A DNA stretch of 64,000 nucleotides from Sphingobium sp. Leaf26 (GCF_001421665.1 NZ_LMKV01000003.1:1-64000); one strand, 5' to 3'; shown: positions 41,836-51,271, counted from the stretch's first letter. Notes: generated by a model from the letters alone, not told the origin. Made by a program: numbers and translations.

Positions 41836-42096
41836 ATGAAGATCATCGCTTTCACCGCCGCCATCGTCGTCGCCACTGTCGCCGTCTCGGCCGCCGCTAC
41901 GCCCGCCTTCGCCCAGCCGCAGGGCCGTTTCGGCGACGCCAAGGTGACCTACCATGCCAAGACCGACCGCTACTGCTTCCGCGAAACCCGCAGCGGTTCG
42001 CGCGCGCCGCTGGTCCAGTGCCGGACCAAGGCCGACTGGGCGCAGAACGGCCTGACCATCAGCCGCGTCTCGCAGGTCCAGTTGGCCCAGCGCTGA
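41836..42096 (+). CDS. Small secreted protein of unknown function
   Basis: The 86-residue product has a clear signal peptide (IIAFTAAIVVATVAVSAAATPAFA without its final residues, cleaved near residue 26). A mature part of about 60 residues follows, holding a DRYCFRETRSGSRAPLVQC segment with two cysteines that could form a disulfide. The end is hydrophilic (RVSQVQLAQR). I do not recognise the family beyond a general likeness to small secreted sphingomonad proteins. GGAAGGAAG lies 8-12 bases before the ATG at 41836. A sigma-54-like promoter lies 60-75 bases upstream. Confidence 0.7.
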   Translation: MKIIAFTAAIVVATVAVSAAATPAFAQPQGRFGDAKVTYHAKTDRYCFRETRSGSRAPLVQCRTKADWAQNGLTISRVSQVQLAQR

Positions 42097-42144
42097 TCCA
42101 TCCGCCCCGTTGCCCCGGTCGTGGAACCGGGGCAGGGCAGGGGC

Positions 42145-43968
42145 CTATCGGTCCCAGGGGAAGGCCAGGGTCGGCCGGTTGGCATAGCGGGTCATCGTCA
42201 GGATCATCCGCGCGCCGCAGCCCGGTTCCAGCCGCAGCGTGACATCGCGCCCGCCTGCCGCCATGGTACGGCCATCCACCATCACGCTGTCGATGCGATG
42301 TTCGGCATAGGCGCCACCCTGCACCGTCACGGTGCGCGCCTGATCGCCCAGATTGACCAGCGTCACCTCCGTCTCCCGATCCGCCAGCCGGTGGACCAGC
42401 GCCCCGACATCGGCAGGCACGCCAGCGCGCTTCGCTACCGGATCGAAATAGCGCAGCCGGCAATGGAGCGGCACGCCGCCCTGCGGCGGGGACGTTTTCG
42501 ACCAGGGCGGCCGGGCGATATGCAGCCCGCCGGTCATTAACTGGATCAGGCTCTTGACGCTGGCCGGGTTGATGCCGATCGGCCAGTCCGCCAGTCGCGT
42601 CTGCGGCGTGGTGTCGTCGCTCTCTCGTGCCGCCACCCGCTGTGCCACGCGGGAGAGGTCGGCGGTCAGCGCCTGGACCGGATAGTCGCCATTGCGCCCC
42701 TCCAGAAAGGCGATCCACGGATCGTCGCCTGCCAGGGCGCGATCGTCCATGCGCTGCGACATATACCAGATTTCAAAGCCGTTGGTTCGGTAGGGACCGG
42801 GTTTCCAGCCATACCAGCCTTGAGCGCCATACATGGTGGGGGCGGACAGTGTGCCGTCGATGCTGCGCGCGGCGTCGTTGATCCGGGCCGTCTGCCGCCG
42901 CCACAGGTCGATATAGGCCATGTCCCCGCTCATCAGCAGCGCGCCCATGAAGGCGGTGATCGACCGGGGGACGCGGTTGCGATCTTCGCGCTTGCCTGTC
43001 TGCGGTACTATGGGGGAAAAGCCCCAGCCATAGACGCCCCGCCACCAATCGTCGCCGACCGTCCCGTCGGGGCGAACATGGCTGGGCAGCAGGCCGCCAT
43101 TTTTCGCGGCCCGCTCCGCCCAGGCCGCCAGATAGTCGAGCGCCCATGTGCGGAACCGTTCCCCGCTGCCCAGCGCATAGGCGTTGAGGCCAAGCGTGGT
43201 GGCCTGCAAATTCAGGGGATTGTCGCCGACCACATCGCCATATTCGGCATAATGGTCGAGCGTCTGTTGATAGCTCGTCTCGCCATGTTCCATGTGGAAG
43301 GGGGTGGGGTCGAACGGATCGCCAGCCCAGTCGAGCGGCGTCGCCGGCCGCAGCATCGGACCACGGCTGCCATTCAGCAGGCTGCGGATCATGCGCCGTT
43401 GCGGATCATAATTGGGCGCGGTCGGATCGCGGCCGGTGTAGAAATCGGCATAACGGCGTGTGCGCGCCAGCAGCGCGCGATCACGCGGGCTGGACAGGCC
43501 CATGAGGTTGAAGCTGGTCAGCCCCTCCGCATTATGCTGCCAGTCCATCTGCACCGGAAAGTCGCGATGATACATGCCGGCACGCGCGATCGGCACGTCG
43601 GTCGTGCGGGCGGCGGTGAACTGGCGCAGATGCCCTTCCCAGAAGCGGCCGGCCAGCGTCCTGATCCGGTCGTTGCCGCCCAGCGCATGGAGCAGATACC
43701 AGTCGTTGGTCGCTTCGGCGGCGTCATCCGGCCCGTCATTGGCGCCCCAGCGCTCGAACACTTTGAGATGATCGCGCCGGTCGACATAAGCGGCATAGAA
43801 AGCCTCGCAGGCCACCGCGTTGGCGTCCAGCAACTGACGCTGCATCCTGGCCCAGTCGGGCGCGGGCATCGGCTTGTCCAGCGACAGGCTGGCCTTTGCG
43901 GCCTTTGCCCGTGTAGGGAGGGCGAGGGCGGCCGCAGCGCCCAGAAAATGGCGTCGATCCACCCGCAT
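42145..43968 (-). CDS. Tat-exported protein of unknown family, possible polysaccharide-active enzyme
   Basis: The 607-residue product starts with a twin-arginine signal (VDRRHFLGAAAALALPTRAKA, residues 2-22). The mature part is rich in aromatic residues and helices (HLKVFERWGANDGP, WYLLHALGGNDRIRTL, HRDFPVQMDWQHNAEGLTSF, a GWYGWKPGPYRTNGFEIW segment). A C-terminal beta-rich domain follows (TEVTLVNLGDQARTVTVQGG). The helical part recalls six-hairpin (alpha/alpha) glycosidases and lyases with a beta-sandwich end, but I cannot assign a family. Its ATG at 43968 overlaps the upstream MFS gene's stop, and a TonB receptor is divergent, consistent with a role in using an exported-substrate glycan or other polymer. 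Confidence 0.6.
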   Translation of the reverse strand: MRVDRRHFLGAAAALALPTRAKAAKASLSLDKPMPAPDWARMQRQLLDANAVACEAFYAAYVDRRDHLKVFERWGANDGPDDAAEATNDWYLLHALGGNDRIRTLAGRFWEGHLRQFTAARTTDVPIARAGMYHRDFPVQMDWQHNAEGLTSFNLMGLSSPRDRALLARTRRYADFYTGRDPTAPNYDPQRRMIRSLLNGSRGPMLRPATPLDWAGDPFDPTPFHMEHGETSYQQTLDHYAEYGDVVGDNPLNLQATTLGLNAYALGSGERFRTWALDYLAAWAERAAKNGGLLPSHVRPDGTVGDDWWRGVYGWGFSPIVPQTGKREDRNRVPRSITAFMGALLMSGDMAYIDLWRRQTARINDAARSIDGTLSAPTMYGAQGWYGWKPGPYRTNGFEIWYMSQRMDDRALAGDDPWIAFLEGRNGDYPVQALTADLSRVAQRVAARESDDTTPQTRLADWPIGINPASVKSLIQLMTGGLHIARPPWSKTSPPQGGVPLHCRLRYFDPVAKRAGVPADVGALVHRLADRETEVTLVNLGDQARTVTVQGGAYAEHRIDSVMVDGRTMAAGGRDVTLRLEPGCGARMILTMTRYANRPTLAFPWDR

Positions 43969-45296
43969 CAGGCCAGCTCCAGCCGGCGGATCGGCCCCAC
44001 GATCACCGTGAAGGCAAAGATGGTGAGCAGGCAATGGGCGCCCACGAAGACCAGCGCCAGATCGAAGGAGCCGGTCGCCGCGACGATATAGCCCACGACA
44101 ATGGGGGTCACGATGCCGGCCATATTGCCGAACATGTTGAACACGCCGCCCGACAGGCCGGCCAGTTGCTTGGGCGCGACATCGGCCATCACCGCCCAGC
44201 CGAGCGAGGCGATCCCCTTGCCGAAGAAGGCGACCGCCATCAGCGTCACAACCAACCACTCCGCATCGACCCAGACGCAGGCGATGATGAAGGTCGCCAG
44301 CAGCATGCCGACGACCAGCGGCGCCTTTCTGGCCAGATCGACAGACCCTGTACGCCGCAGGATCAGGTCCGACGCGAAGCCGCCGACGAGGCCGCCGACA
44401 AAGCCGCACAGGGCCGGCGCGGCGGCGGCGAAGCCCGCCTCCATGATGTTCAGGCCGCGTTCCTTGACCAGATAGATGGGGAACCAGGTGACGAAGAAAT
44501 AGGTCAGCACATTGATGCAATATTGGCCGAGATAGATGCCCAGCATCATCCGGTTGGCCAGCAATTGCCGCACATTATTCCATGTGAAGGTCGGCGCGCG
44601 GGCGGTGGCGGGGCCGGCATCCTCCATATGGATGAGGCCGCCGCCTGCTTCGATATGCGCCAGTTCAGCTTCGTTGATGGTGGGGTGGCGGGCCGGGCTG
44701 TGGATGAAGCGCAGGAACAGGGCGGCCGCCACCAGCCCCAGCGCGCCCATGACCCAGAAAACCGAGCGCCAGCCGAAATCATGCACCAGCCAGCCCATCA
44801 GCGGGGCGAAGGCGACCAGCGAGAAATATTGCGCGCTGTTGAAGATGGCCGACGCCGTGCCGCGTTCCGCGCCGGGGAACCAGGCGGCGACCAGCCGGGC
44901 ATTGCCGGGGAAGGAGGGGGCTTCGGCCGCGCCGACCAGAAAGCGCAGCGCGAACAGGCTGGCCACCACCGGCAGGCCGGCGATCAGGCCCACCGTCCCC
45001 TGTACGGCGGTGAAGAGCGACCAGATGGCGATCGCGCCGGCATAGATTTTCTTCGTCCCGAACCGGTCGAGCAACGCGCCGCCCGGTATCTGCGCCAGCA
45101 CATAGGCCCAGGCGAAGGCGGAGAGGATGAAGCCGGTCTGCACCGGCGACAGGCCCAGCTCGCCGCTCGCCGCATTGCCCGCGATGGAGAAGGTCGCGCG
45201 ATCTGCATAATTGATCGAGGTGATCAGGAAGATCAGCGCGATGATCCTGTATCGCACATGGGTCGGGCGTACGGACGGTGGGACGGCCTGCGACAA
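43968..45296 (-). CDS. ACS-family MFS transporter
   Basis: The 442-residue protein has 12 hydrophobic segments and ACS-family (anion:cation symporter, GudP-like) signatures: LIFLITSINYADRATFSIAG at residues 17-36, QIPGGALLDRFGTKK, and RFLVGAAEAPSFPGNARLVA. Near 340-375 are GGVFNMFGNMAGIVTPIVVG and neighbouring helices. Members import hexuronates, glucarate or similar acids. The start is a TTG at 45296, chosen because AGGAG lies about 7 bases before it; the nearest ATG at 45323 has no such site. Its end overlaps the exported-protein gene, so they are co-translated. Confidence 0.85.
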   Translation of the reverse strand: MSQAVPPSVRPTHVRYRIIALIFLITSINYADRATFSIAGNAASGELGLSPVQTGFILSAFAWAYVLAQIPGGALLDRFGTKKIYAGAIAIWSLFTAVQGTVGLIAGLPVVASLFALRFLVGAAEAPSFPGNARLVAAWFPGAERGTASAIFNSAQYFSLVAFAPLMGWLVHDFGWRSVFWVMGALGLVAAALFLRFIHSPARHPTINEAELAHIEAGGGLIHMEDAGPATARAPTFTWNNVRQLLANRMMLGIYLGQYCINVLTYFFVTWFPIYLVKERGLNIMEAGFAAAAPALCGFVGGLVGGFASDLILRRTGSVDLARKAPLVVGMLLATFIIACVWVDAEWLVVTLMAVAFFGKGIASLGWAVMADVAPKQLAGLSGGVFNMFGNMAGIVTPIVVGYIVAATGSFDLALVFVGAHCLLTIFAFTVIVGPIRRLELA

Positions 45297-45400
45297 GTCT
45301 GCTCTCCTGATGGTGCCGCCCATCTGTCGGGGCGGTCGGAGGGTGGGGAGCAGCAGGCTAGCCGGACGGAGGGCGATCGTCCAAGTCCAAAAGCGGCATG

Positions 45401-45423
45401 ATCCAGCCATATCTTGGCTGGAT
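45401..45423. promoter_or_regulatory. Palindromic operator candidate between MFS and TonB receptor
   Basis: ATCCAGCCA (45401-45409) and TGGCTGGAT (45415-45423) are perfect 9-bp inverted arms with a 5-base spacer. It lies in the 284-base divergent gap between the MFS gene and the TonB receptor, the right place for a shared repressor site. No regulator gene is adjacent. Confidence 0.5.
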
Positions 45424-45580
45424 TGCGCGTATGCAACCGGTGTCCATCGTCGATCGGTGCAAGCTGTGCATTGATCCATGCCGGATTGAGGTTGGCATTT
45501 TCCGCGGTCCCGACGGTATCCAGACAGAACCGATCCGGCGCCACAGCCCGGACAACAGGATGAGGGGAGTGAGAAAGGCC

Positions 45581-48370
45581 ATGAACGGCACCACCAACCG
45601 CTGCAAGGCGATTTTGAGCCTGACGACTGCGATCGCGACGATCGCGCTGGCACCCCATGGACTGGCGCAGGCCGATCCGGCCGCGCCGCAGGCTGACGCG
45701 CCAGTCGCCGACATCGTTGTCACCGGCTTTCGCGCCAGCCTGAACAACGCACTGGCGATCAAGCGCAACGAAACCGCCACGGTCGACGCGATCAAGGCGG
45801 AGGATATCGCCGAATTTCCCGACCTGAACCTCGCGGAATCCTTGCAGCGCATCCCCGGCGTCGCGATCAGCCGCGTCAATGGCGAGGGGCGCAATATCTC
45901 CGTCCGTGGCCTTGGCCCCGAATATACCCGCGTCCGCATCAACGGCATGGAAGCGATCGGCACCAGCGGCGGCACCGACAATTCAGGTGGCGTGAACCGG
46001 GGGCGCGGCTTCGACTTCAACATCTTCTCGTCCGACCTCTTCAGCAACCTGTCGGTGCGCAAGACCGCGACCGCAGACGTGGAGGAAGGGTCGCTGGGTG
46101 GCACGGTCGATCTCCAGACCTCGCGCCCGCTCGACTATCGCAAGCCTACGGCGGTCCTCTCCGCCGCTGCCAGCTATAACGACCTGCGCCAGAAGACGAC
46201 GCCGCGCCTGTCCGGGCTGGTCGCGACCCAGACCGACGATGGCCGCTTCGGCGTGCTGCTGTCGGTCGCCTATGAAGAACGGCGGATCAAGGAAGAAGGC
46301 GCCAACATCACCCGCTGGAGCTATGGCGGCTTCAATGGCGGGTTCAACGGCGCATCGACACTGCCGGGCTATACGATCGGCGAGATCAACGACACCAATA
46401 GCGAGACGGCGCTGTACCACCCGCGCATTCCGGGGCTGGTCAGCTATGATATCTCGCAGAAGCGCCTTGGCGCGGCGGGATCGGTCCAGTTCAAGCCGAC
46501 CGATCGCACGCTGATTTCCATCGACGGCCTCTATTCGCGGCTGGACGGCACGCGCAAGGAAGCGCAGTTGCAGGCGATCAGCTTCAGCCGGTCGGGCAGC
46601 GGCAAGCCGCAGACGATCATCCGCGACGGCGTGGTGGACGGCAACAACAATATCGTCAGCGGCACGTTCGACAATGTCGATCTGCGCTCCCAGTCGCGCT
46701 ACGATGTGCTCAAGACGGAATTCTACCAATTCACCGGATCGGTCGATCACCAGTTTACCGACCGGCTGAAATTCTTTGCCATGGGCGGATATGCCAGTTC
46801 GGAATTTTCCAATCCGATCCAGACCACGGTGACGATCGACGCGATCAACACCGGCAATTTCCAATATGATTTCTCGACCCGCTTCCCCAATATCCAGCCG
46901 GGCGTGGACGTCGCCGATCCGGCGACCTGGAGCTTCATCAACGGCACGTCGGAAGTGCGCATCCGGCCCCAGAGCGTCAGCAACGCCTTCACCACGGCCA
47001 AGGGCCATGTGGAATGGGAAGCGGTCGACGGCATCACCTTCAAGGCGGGGCTGGACTGGCGCAAGTTCGAATATGGATCGACCGAGCGCCGCCGCCTGTC
47101 GGGCGAAACCGTGGTCGCGCCGCTGACGCCAGCGCAACTGGCCGGCATGACCACGCTCTTTTCGGGCTTCGGCAAGGGGCTGAACGTGCCCGCCGGGACG
47201 CCTACCGCCTGGATCGTGCCGGACCTCGACGCCTTCATCAGCCAGGGCGGCATCAATGTCGACCCACGCTATGCCACCGGCGGGATCGAAAATGCCACCG
47301 CGCGCGGCTCCTATATCAACGTGAAGGAGGAGGATGTCGGCGTCTGGGGCATGACCCAGTTCAACTTGCAGGATATTGCGGGCGTGCCGATCCGTGGCGA
47401 CATCGGCCTGCGCTATGTGAAGACCGACCAGTTCTCCACCGGCTATGCCAGCCAGGGGACGGCGATCAACCTCGTCGCCGCCGATCGCAGTTACAAGCGC
47501 TGGCTGCCCTCGCTCAACCTGGTCGGCAACATCACCGATAATCTGCAGGTCCGCTTCGCCGCCGCCAAGACGCTGGCGCGCGCCGGTATCGCGTCGCTGA
47601 CGCCGGGCGGCAACCTGAACGTGTCGGGTGGCAATCGTAGCTATAGTTCGGGCAATCCCGACCTGAAGCCGACATCGTCGAAGAATCTGGACGTATCAGT
47701 CGAATGGTATCCGATGCCGGGCGCGATCTACGCCATTTCCGGCTTCCGCAAGGATATCGGCAGCTTCGCCCAGACGCTCAGCGTCGGTGTGCCCTATAGC
47801 AGCCTTGGCCTGCCGGATGCGCTGCTGGACGGCACGACGGCGTCGCCCAGCGACATCTTCATCGTCAGCCAGCCGGTCAATTCGGACGGCGGCATCCTCA
47901 AGGGCTTTGAAGTCAATGTGCAGCAGCCCTTCAGCTTCCTGCCCGGCGTGTTCGCCAATTTCGGGGTGATGGCCAACTATACCTATGTGACGTCGAACAT
48001 CGAATATCTGACCTCCGCCAGCGGGGCGACATCGGTGACGGCGCCGCTGGTCGGCCTGTCCAAGCAGGCGGCCAACGCCACCCTCTATTATGAGGACAAG
48101 AAGTTCCAGATCCGCGGGTCGGTGGCCTATCGCTCCAAATATCTGACTGCGGTGCCGGGGACGGAAGGCAATGCCTATAACGGCACCAACAGCACGTTCA
48201 ATGTCGACGCGCAGGCCAGCTATAATCTGACCGAAAAGATGAAGATCAGCATCGAGGCGATCAACCTGACCGACACGAAGAACGACCAGTTCGTGGACGA
48301 GACGAACCGCCTCAACGTGCTGACCCACAGCGGTCGCCAGTTCAATTTCGGCGTACGTTACAGCTTCTAA
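45581..48370 (+). CDS. TonB-dependent receptor (Caulobacter/Sphingomonas carbohydrate type)
   Basis: The 929-residue outer-membrane receptor has a signal peptide ending near AQADPA and the TonB box/plug start ADIVVTGFRASLNNALAIKR. The plug continues with AEDIAEFPDLNLAESLQRIPG, NISVRGLGPEYTRVRINGM and the RGFDFNIFSSDLFSNL stretch. The C-terminal barrel ends FNFGVRYSF. This long type (TIGR01782-like) imports oligosaccharides or similar compounds rather than siderophores. The ATG at 45581 starts the signal peptide; 45560 is an in-frame alternative. It is divergent from the exported-protein/MFS pair, which probably handle the same substrate. Confidence 0.92.
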   Translation: MNGTTNRCKAILSLTTAIATIALAPHGLAQADPAAPQADAPVADIVVTGFRASLNNALAIKRNETATVDAIKAEDIAEFPDLNLAESLQRIPGVAISRVNGEGRNISVRGLGPEYTRVRINGMEAIGTSGGTDNSGGVNRGRGFDFNIFSSDLFSNLSVRKTATADVEEGSLGGTVDLQTSRPLDYRKPTAVLSAAASYNDLRQKTTPRLSGLVATQTDDGRFGVLLSVAYEERRIKEEGANITRWSYGGFNGGFNGASTLPGYTIGEINDTNSETALYHPRIPGLVSYDISQKRLGAAGSVQFKPTDRTLISIDGLYSRLDGTRKEAQLQAISFSRSGSGKPQTIIRDGVVDGNNNIVSGTFDNVDLRSQSRYDVLKTEFYQFTGSVDHQFTDRLKFFAMGGYASSEFSNPIQTTVTIDAINTGNFQYDFSTRFPNIQPGVDVADPATWSFINGTSEVRIRPQSVSNAFTTAKGHVEWEAVDGITFKAGLDWRKFEYGSTERRRLSGETVVAPLTPAQLAGMTTLFSGFGKGLNVPAGTPTAWIVPDLDAFISQGGINVDPRYATGGIENATARGSYINVKEEDVGVWGMTQFNLQDIAGVPIRGDIGLRYVKTDQFSTGYASQGTAINLVAADRSYKRWLPSLNLVGNITDNLQVRFAAAKTLARAGIASLTPGGNLNVSGGNRSYSSGNPDLKPTSSKNLDVSVEWYPMPGAIYAISGFRKDIGSFAQTLSVGVPYSSLGLPDALLDGTTASPSDIFIVSQPVNSDGGILKGFEVNVQQPFSFLPGVFANFGVMANYTYVTSNIEYLTSASGATSVTAPLVGLSKQAANATLYYEDKKFQIRGSVAYRSKYLTAVPGTEGNAYNGTNSTFNVDAQASYNLTEKMKISIEAINLTDTKNDQFVDETNRLNVLTHSGRQFNFGVRYSF

Positions 48371-48398
48371 CCCTCCCTTTCCCGAAGCACGCCGACCT

Positions 48399-48437
48399 GA
48401 CGCCGGTTGCCTGATCAGGCAGCCGGCGTCATTTTTT
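48399..48437 (+). terminator. Rho-independent terminator after the TonB receptor
   Basis: GACGCCGG (48399-48406) and CCGGCGTC (48423-48430) enclose an inner palindrome TGCCTGATCAGGCA, making a long near-perfect hairpin, followed by ATTTTTT (48431-48437). It closes the receptor transcript; the downstream operon is on the other strand. Confidence 0.88.
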
Positions 48438-48483
48438 GTGGGGGAGAGGAAAGATACCCGAACGGTAGAGGAATGGTTGGTGG

Positions 48484-49617
48484 TTACTGCGCGAAGCGGG
48501 CGATGTCGTATGGCGCCATCGGAATGTCGGTCGCGCCCCTGGCGATGATCTCCGCCATCGTTTCGCCCACGCCCGGCCCGATCTGGAAGCCGGAGCCGGA
48601 AAAGCCGAAGGCATAATAAAGCCCGCTGGTCGTCGCGCTTGGCCCCATCACCGGCTGGCTGTCGGGCAGATAGCCCTCGATCCCGGACCAGACGCGGATG
48701 ATGTTGAGCTTGCCCAGTTGCGGGGCCAGCCGGCGGATCTGCTTCAACTGGCTCAGCGTATTTTGCGGCTCGACATAGGCGCGATACTGGTCGGGGAAGG
48801 AGGGGCCGCGCGTGCTGCCGCCCAGCACGATATTGCCGCGCGCCACCTGCCGGAAATAGACCGTCTCCTCCTCCACCGGGGTCATCACCCCGACCGCAGG
48901 CAGGATCGCATAGGGCACTGGTTCGGTGACGCTCATATTCGGGCCGCGCGGTACGATCGGCACCGGCTCGTCGAATTGCGACGACAGGGCATTGCCCCAG
49001 GCGCCGGCCGTCACCAGCAGGATCGGCGCGCGGAAGGTCCGCCCGTCGGCCGCCGTGACGATGAAATCCTCGCCCACTTTCTGTGCGTCGATGATCTTCG
49101 TATTTTCATGCACGATCGCGCCCAGCCTCTGCGCCGCGCGGGCGAAGGCCGGGGCGGCAAGGCGCGGATTGGCATGGCCGTCGGTCGGCGAATAGGAACC
49201 GGCCAGCACATCGGGACCGAAGAAGGGGAATTTGTCGCGCAGCGCATTGCCGCTCAGCAATTCGAGGTCGAGGCCCTCCAGCCGCGCCTTGCCGGCATAA
49301 TCCTCCATCGCGCCGACCAGTTCAGGCCGCTCGCGATAGCAGACGCGGATATGGCCGGACTGGAGATATTCCACATCCGCGCCCAGCAGTTCCCGCGACT
49401 TGCGCCAGATGGCGATGGCGCGGTTGGCAAGCGGCAACTGGTGGATGCCGCGTCCCTGCCGCCGGACATTGCCGAAATTGGTGCCGCTGGCCTGCCGCCC
49501 GATCAGGTCGGTTTCCAGCAAGGTGACGGACAGGCCATGTCCACGCAGAAAGAGTGCGGCGGACGATCCCATCAGCCCACCGCCCACGATGATGACGTCG
49601 CTCGCCCCGCTCATCAT
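48484..49617 (-). CDS. FAD-dependent oxidoreductase, beta-type subunit of a heterotrimeric dehydrogenase
   Basis: The 377-residue protein has the DAO-fold start VIIVGGGLMGSSAALFLRGHG (residues 8-28) and a TNFGNVRRQGRGIHQLPLA region. A RVWSGIEGYLPDSQPVMGPS segment lies near 320, and the end SGSGFQIGPGVGETMAE belongs to a typical FAD-binding C-terminus. It belongs with OoxB, HcnC and D-hydroxyproline dehydrogenase LhpB-type catalytic subunits. It is the last gene of the operon; the two ATGs at 49617/49614 sit on the stop of the preceding alpha-type subunit gene. It should oxidise the amine or opine substrate. Confidence 0.85.
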   Translation of the reverse strand: MMSGASDVIIVGGGLMGSSAALFLRGHGLSVTLLETDLIGRQASGTNFGNVRRQGRGIHQLPLANRAIAIWRKSRELLGADVEYLQSGHIRVCYRERPELVGAMEDYAGKARLEGLDLELLSGNALRDKFPFFGPDVLAGSYSPTDGHANPRLAAPAFARAAQRLGAIVHENTKIIDAQKVGEDFIVTAADGRTFRAPILLVTAGAWGNALSSQFDEPVPIVPRGPNMSVTEPVPYAILPAVGVMTPVEEETVYFRQVARGNIVLGGSTRGPSFPDQYRAYVEPQNTLSQLKQIRRLAPQLGKLNIIRVWSGIEGYLPDSQPVMGPSATTSGLYYAFGFSGSGFQIGPGVGETMAEIIARGATDIPMAPYDIARFAQ

Positions 49618-50984
49618 TCGTCTCCAATCGAGATGGTCAGCGGCTTGACCGGGGCCTGTCCGCGCAGGCGGCCGACCTGTTCGACTGGCATGTCGGCTTC
49701 GGCAGCGATCAGTTCGGCGGCGGCAAGACCACAATAGCGCCCCTGGCACCGGCCCATGCCGACACGGCTGAACGCCTTGGCCCGGTTCGCTTCCTTCGCG
49801 CCGGTTTCCCGCATCACCGCGCGCAGGTTTCCCGCCGTCACGCCTTCGCAGCGGCACAGGATCGCGTCGTCGGGCAGGGCGGCCGCCTGCTGCGCAGGCC
49901 ATGGGAAGGCCTGCGCAAGCCCGCGCGCGAACTTCGCATAATTGGCGACATCGCCGCGCAGGCTGGCCGTCTCGCCCTTGTCGACCGGCAGGCCAAGGTC
50001 CGCCAGCGCGGCCAGCGCCGCCAGTCGCCCGCTCGCCTCTGCCGACCGTGCGCCCAATATCTTCGCACCGTCGCCGGCCAGATAGACGCCCGCCACGCTC
50101 GCCCGTCCGTCACCATCGCGCTCCGGCAACCATTGCCGGGTGAGGGGATCGAAGGCGAAGGCGCAGCGGGCGAGATCGGCCAACTGTGTTTCGGGCCGCA
50201 GATGATGGCCCATCGCCACCGCGTCGCAGGCGATCGTATCTTCCCGCCCGGAGGCGGTGCGGAACCGCACGCCGCCGACGCCGCTTTCCACGTCGCCGAT
50301 GATCTCAACCGGGGTCACGCCATGCTGCACGGTGACGCCCGCGCGCTTGAGCGTCTGGGTCAGCGCCACGCCGTTCCACAACACGGACGGCATCGCCAGC
50401 AGGTCCGGCAGCGCCTTCAGCCGTGCGGAGAAAGGCGCGGTGTCCAGCACCGCCGCGACATCCGCACCGGCCTCCACATATTGGCTGGCGACCAGATAGA
50501 GCAGCGGTCCCGACCCCATGAACACGACCTTGTGCCCGATCGACACGGCCTGGCTCTTCAACGCTACTTGCGATCCGCCCAGGCTGTAGGTGCCGGCGTA
50601 GTTCCAGCCCTTGACCGGCATCAGCCGATCGGTCGCCCCGGTGCACAGCAGCAGCGCGTCGAACGGGATCGCCTCCTGCGCCGTGCCGCTCGCGGTCCAC
50701 ACCTGCCCGGCGGCGATGTTCCAGACGAGAGTTTCGGGTCGATAGTCGATCGCGCCCTTCAGCGCGTCGAACGTTTCGTGCAGCGCCTGCGCCCGCCCGG
50801 CTTCCGTGCCGTACAGCTTTGCATAGGGACGGGTGAAATTGTCCGGCTGGCGGCGATAGATCTGTCCGCCGTCGCGCCGCCCTTCGTCGATGACGATGGG
50901 GCGGATGCCGGCCGCGACGCAGGCCTGCGCCGCGCGCGTGCCCGATGGCCCTGCGCCGACGATAATTATACGTGGCTCGGCCAT
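49614..50984 (-). CDS. NAD(P)/FAD oxidoreductase with 2Fe-2S motif, alpha-type subunit
   Basis: The 456-residue protein has two dinucleotide-binding folds: IIIVGAGPSGTRAAQACVAAG near residue 6 and a second around KVVFMGSGPLLYLVASQY near 160. A C-terminal bacterioferredoxin-like 2Fe-2S cluster holds CRCEGVTAGNLRAVMRETGA and a GMGRCQGRYCG motif. This is the OoxA/HcnB/LhpE-type subunit that passes electrons between the FAD oxidase subunit and a carrier. It overlaps the next gene by 4 bases and the small ferredoxin gene upstream by 19. The ATG at 50984 gives the standard MAEPRIIIVG start. Confidence 0.87.
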   Translation of the reverse strand: MAEPRIIIVGAGPSGTRAAQACVAAGIRPIVIDEGRRDGGQIYRRQPDNFTRPYAKLYGTEAGRAQALHETFDALKGAIDYRPETLVWNIAAGQVWTASGTAQEAIPFDALLLCTGATDRLMPVKGWNYAGTYSLGGSQVALKSQAVSIGHKVVFMGSGPLLYLVASQYVEAGADVAAVLDTAPFSARLKALPDLLAMPSVLWNGVALTQTLKRAGVTVQHGVTPVEIIGDVESGVGGVRFRTASGREDTIACDAVAMGHHLRPETQLADLARCAFAFDPLTRQWLPERDGDGRASVAGVYLAGDGAKILGARSAEASGRLAALAALADLGLPVDKGETASLRGDVANYAKFARGLAQAFPWPAQQAAALPDDAILCRCEGVTAGNLRAVMRETGAKEANRAKAFSRVGMGRCQGRYCGLAAAELIAAEADMPVEQVGRLRGQAPVKPLTISIGDE

Positions 50985-51271
50985 GATGCCTCCGGCTGGC
51001 TGGTCAGGATGCGCTGGCCCGGTGCCACCAGCGTGGAACAGGCGCGCAGCCGATCGCCGCTTTCCGTCCACACCCAGCAATCCTGGCACGCGCCCATCAG
51101 GCAGAATCCGGCGCGCTTTTCCGGTCCGAACTCGCTCTGGCGCAGGCGGTCGCCCGCGCTCAGCAGCGCGACCATCAGCGTGTCGCCTTCCAGCGCCTGT
51201 ATGGGCGCACCATCGACATGCAGGGCGACGGACGGGCGATCGGTTTCGCCCAGGCGAACGAACCGGCTCAT
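50966..51271 (-). CDS. Small 2Fe-2S ferredoxin-like subunit
   Basis: The 101-residue protein starts SRFVRLGETDRPSVALHVDG and carries a plant-type 2Fe-2S motif, FCLMGACQDCWV then RACSTLVAPG, with four cysteines in order. This is the LhpF/HcnA/OoxC-type small subunit of heterotrimeric opine, cyanide-forming or D-hydroxyproline dehydrogenases. Its stop overlaps the alpha-type subunit gene by 19 bases and its start overlaps the ABC ATPase gene by 4 bases, so all are co-translated. Confidence 0.87.
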   Translation of the reverse strand: MSRFVRLGETDRPSVALHVDGAPIQALEGDTLMVALLSAGDRLRQSEFGPEKRAGFCLMGACQDCWVWTESGDRLRACSTLVAPGQRILTSQPEASWPSHV

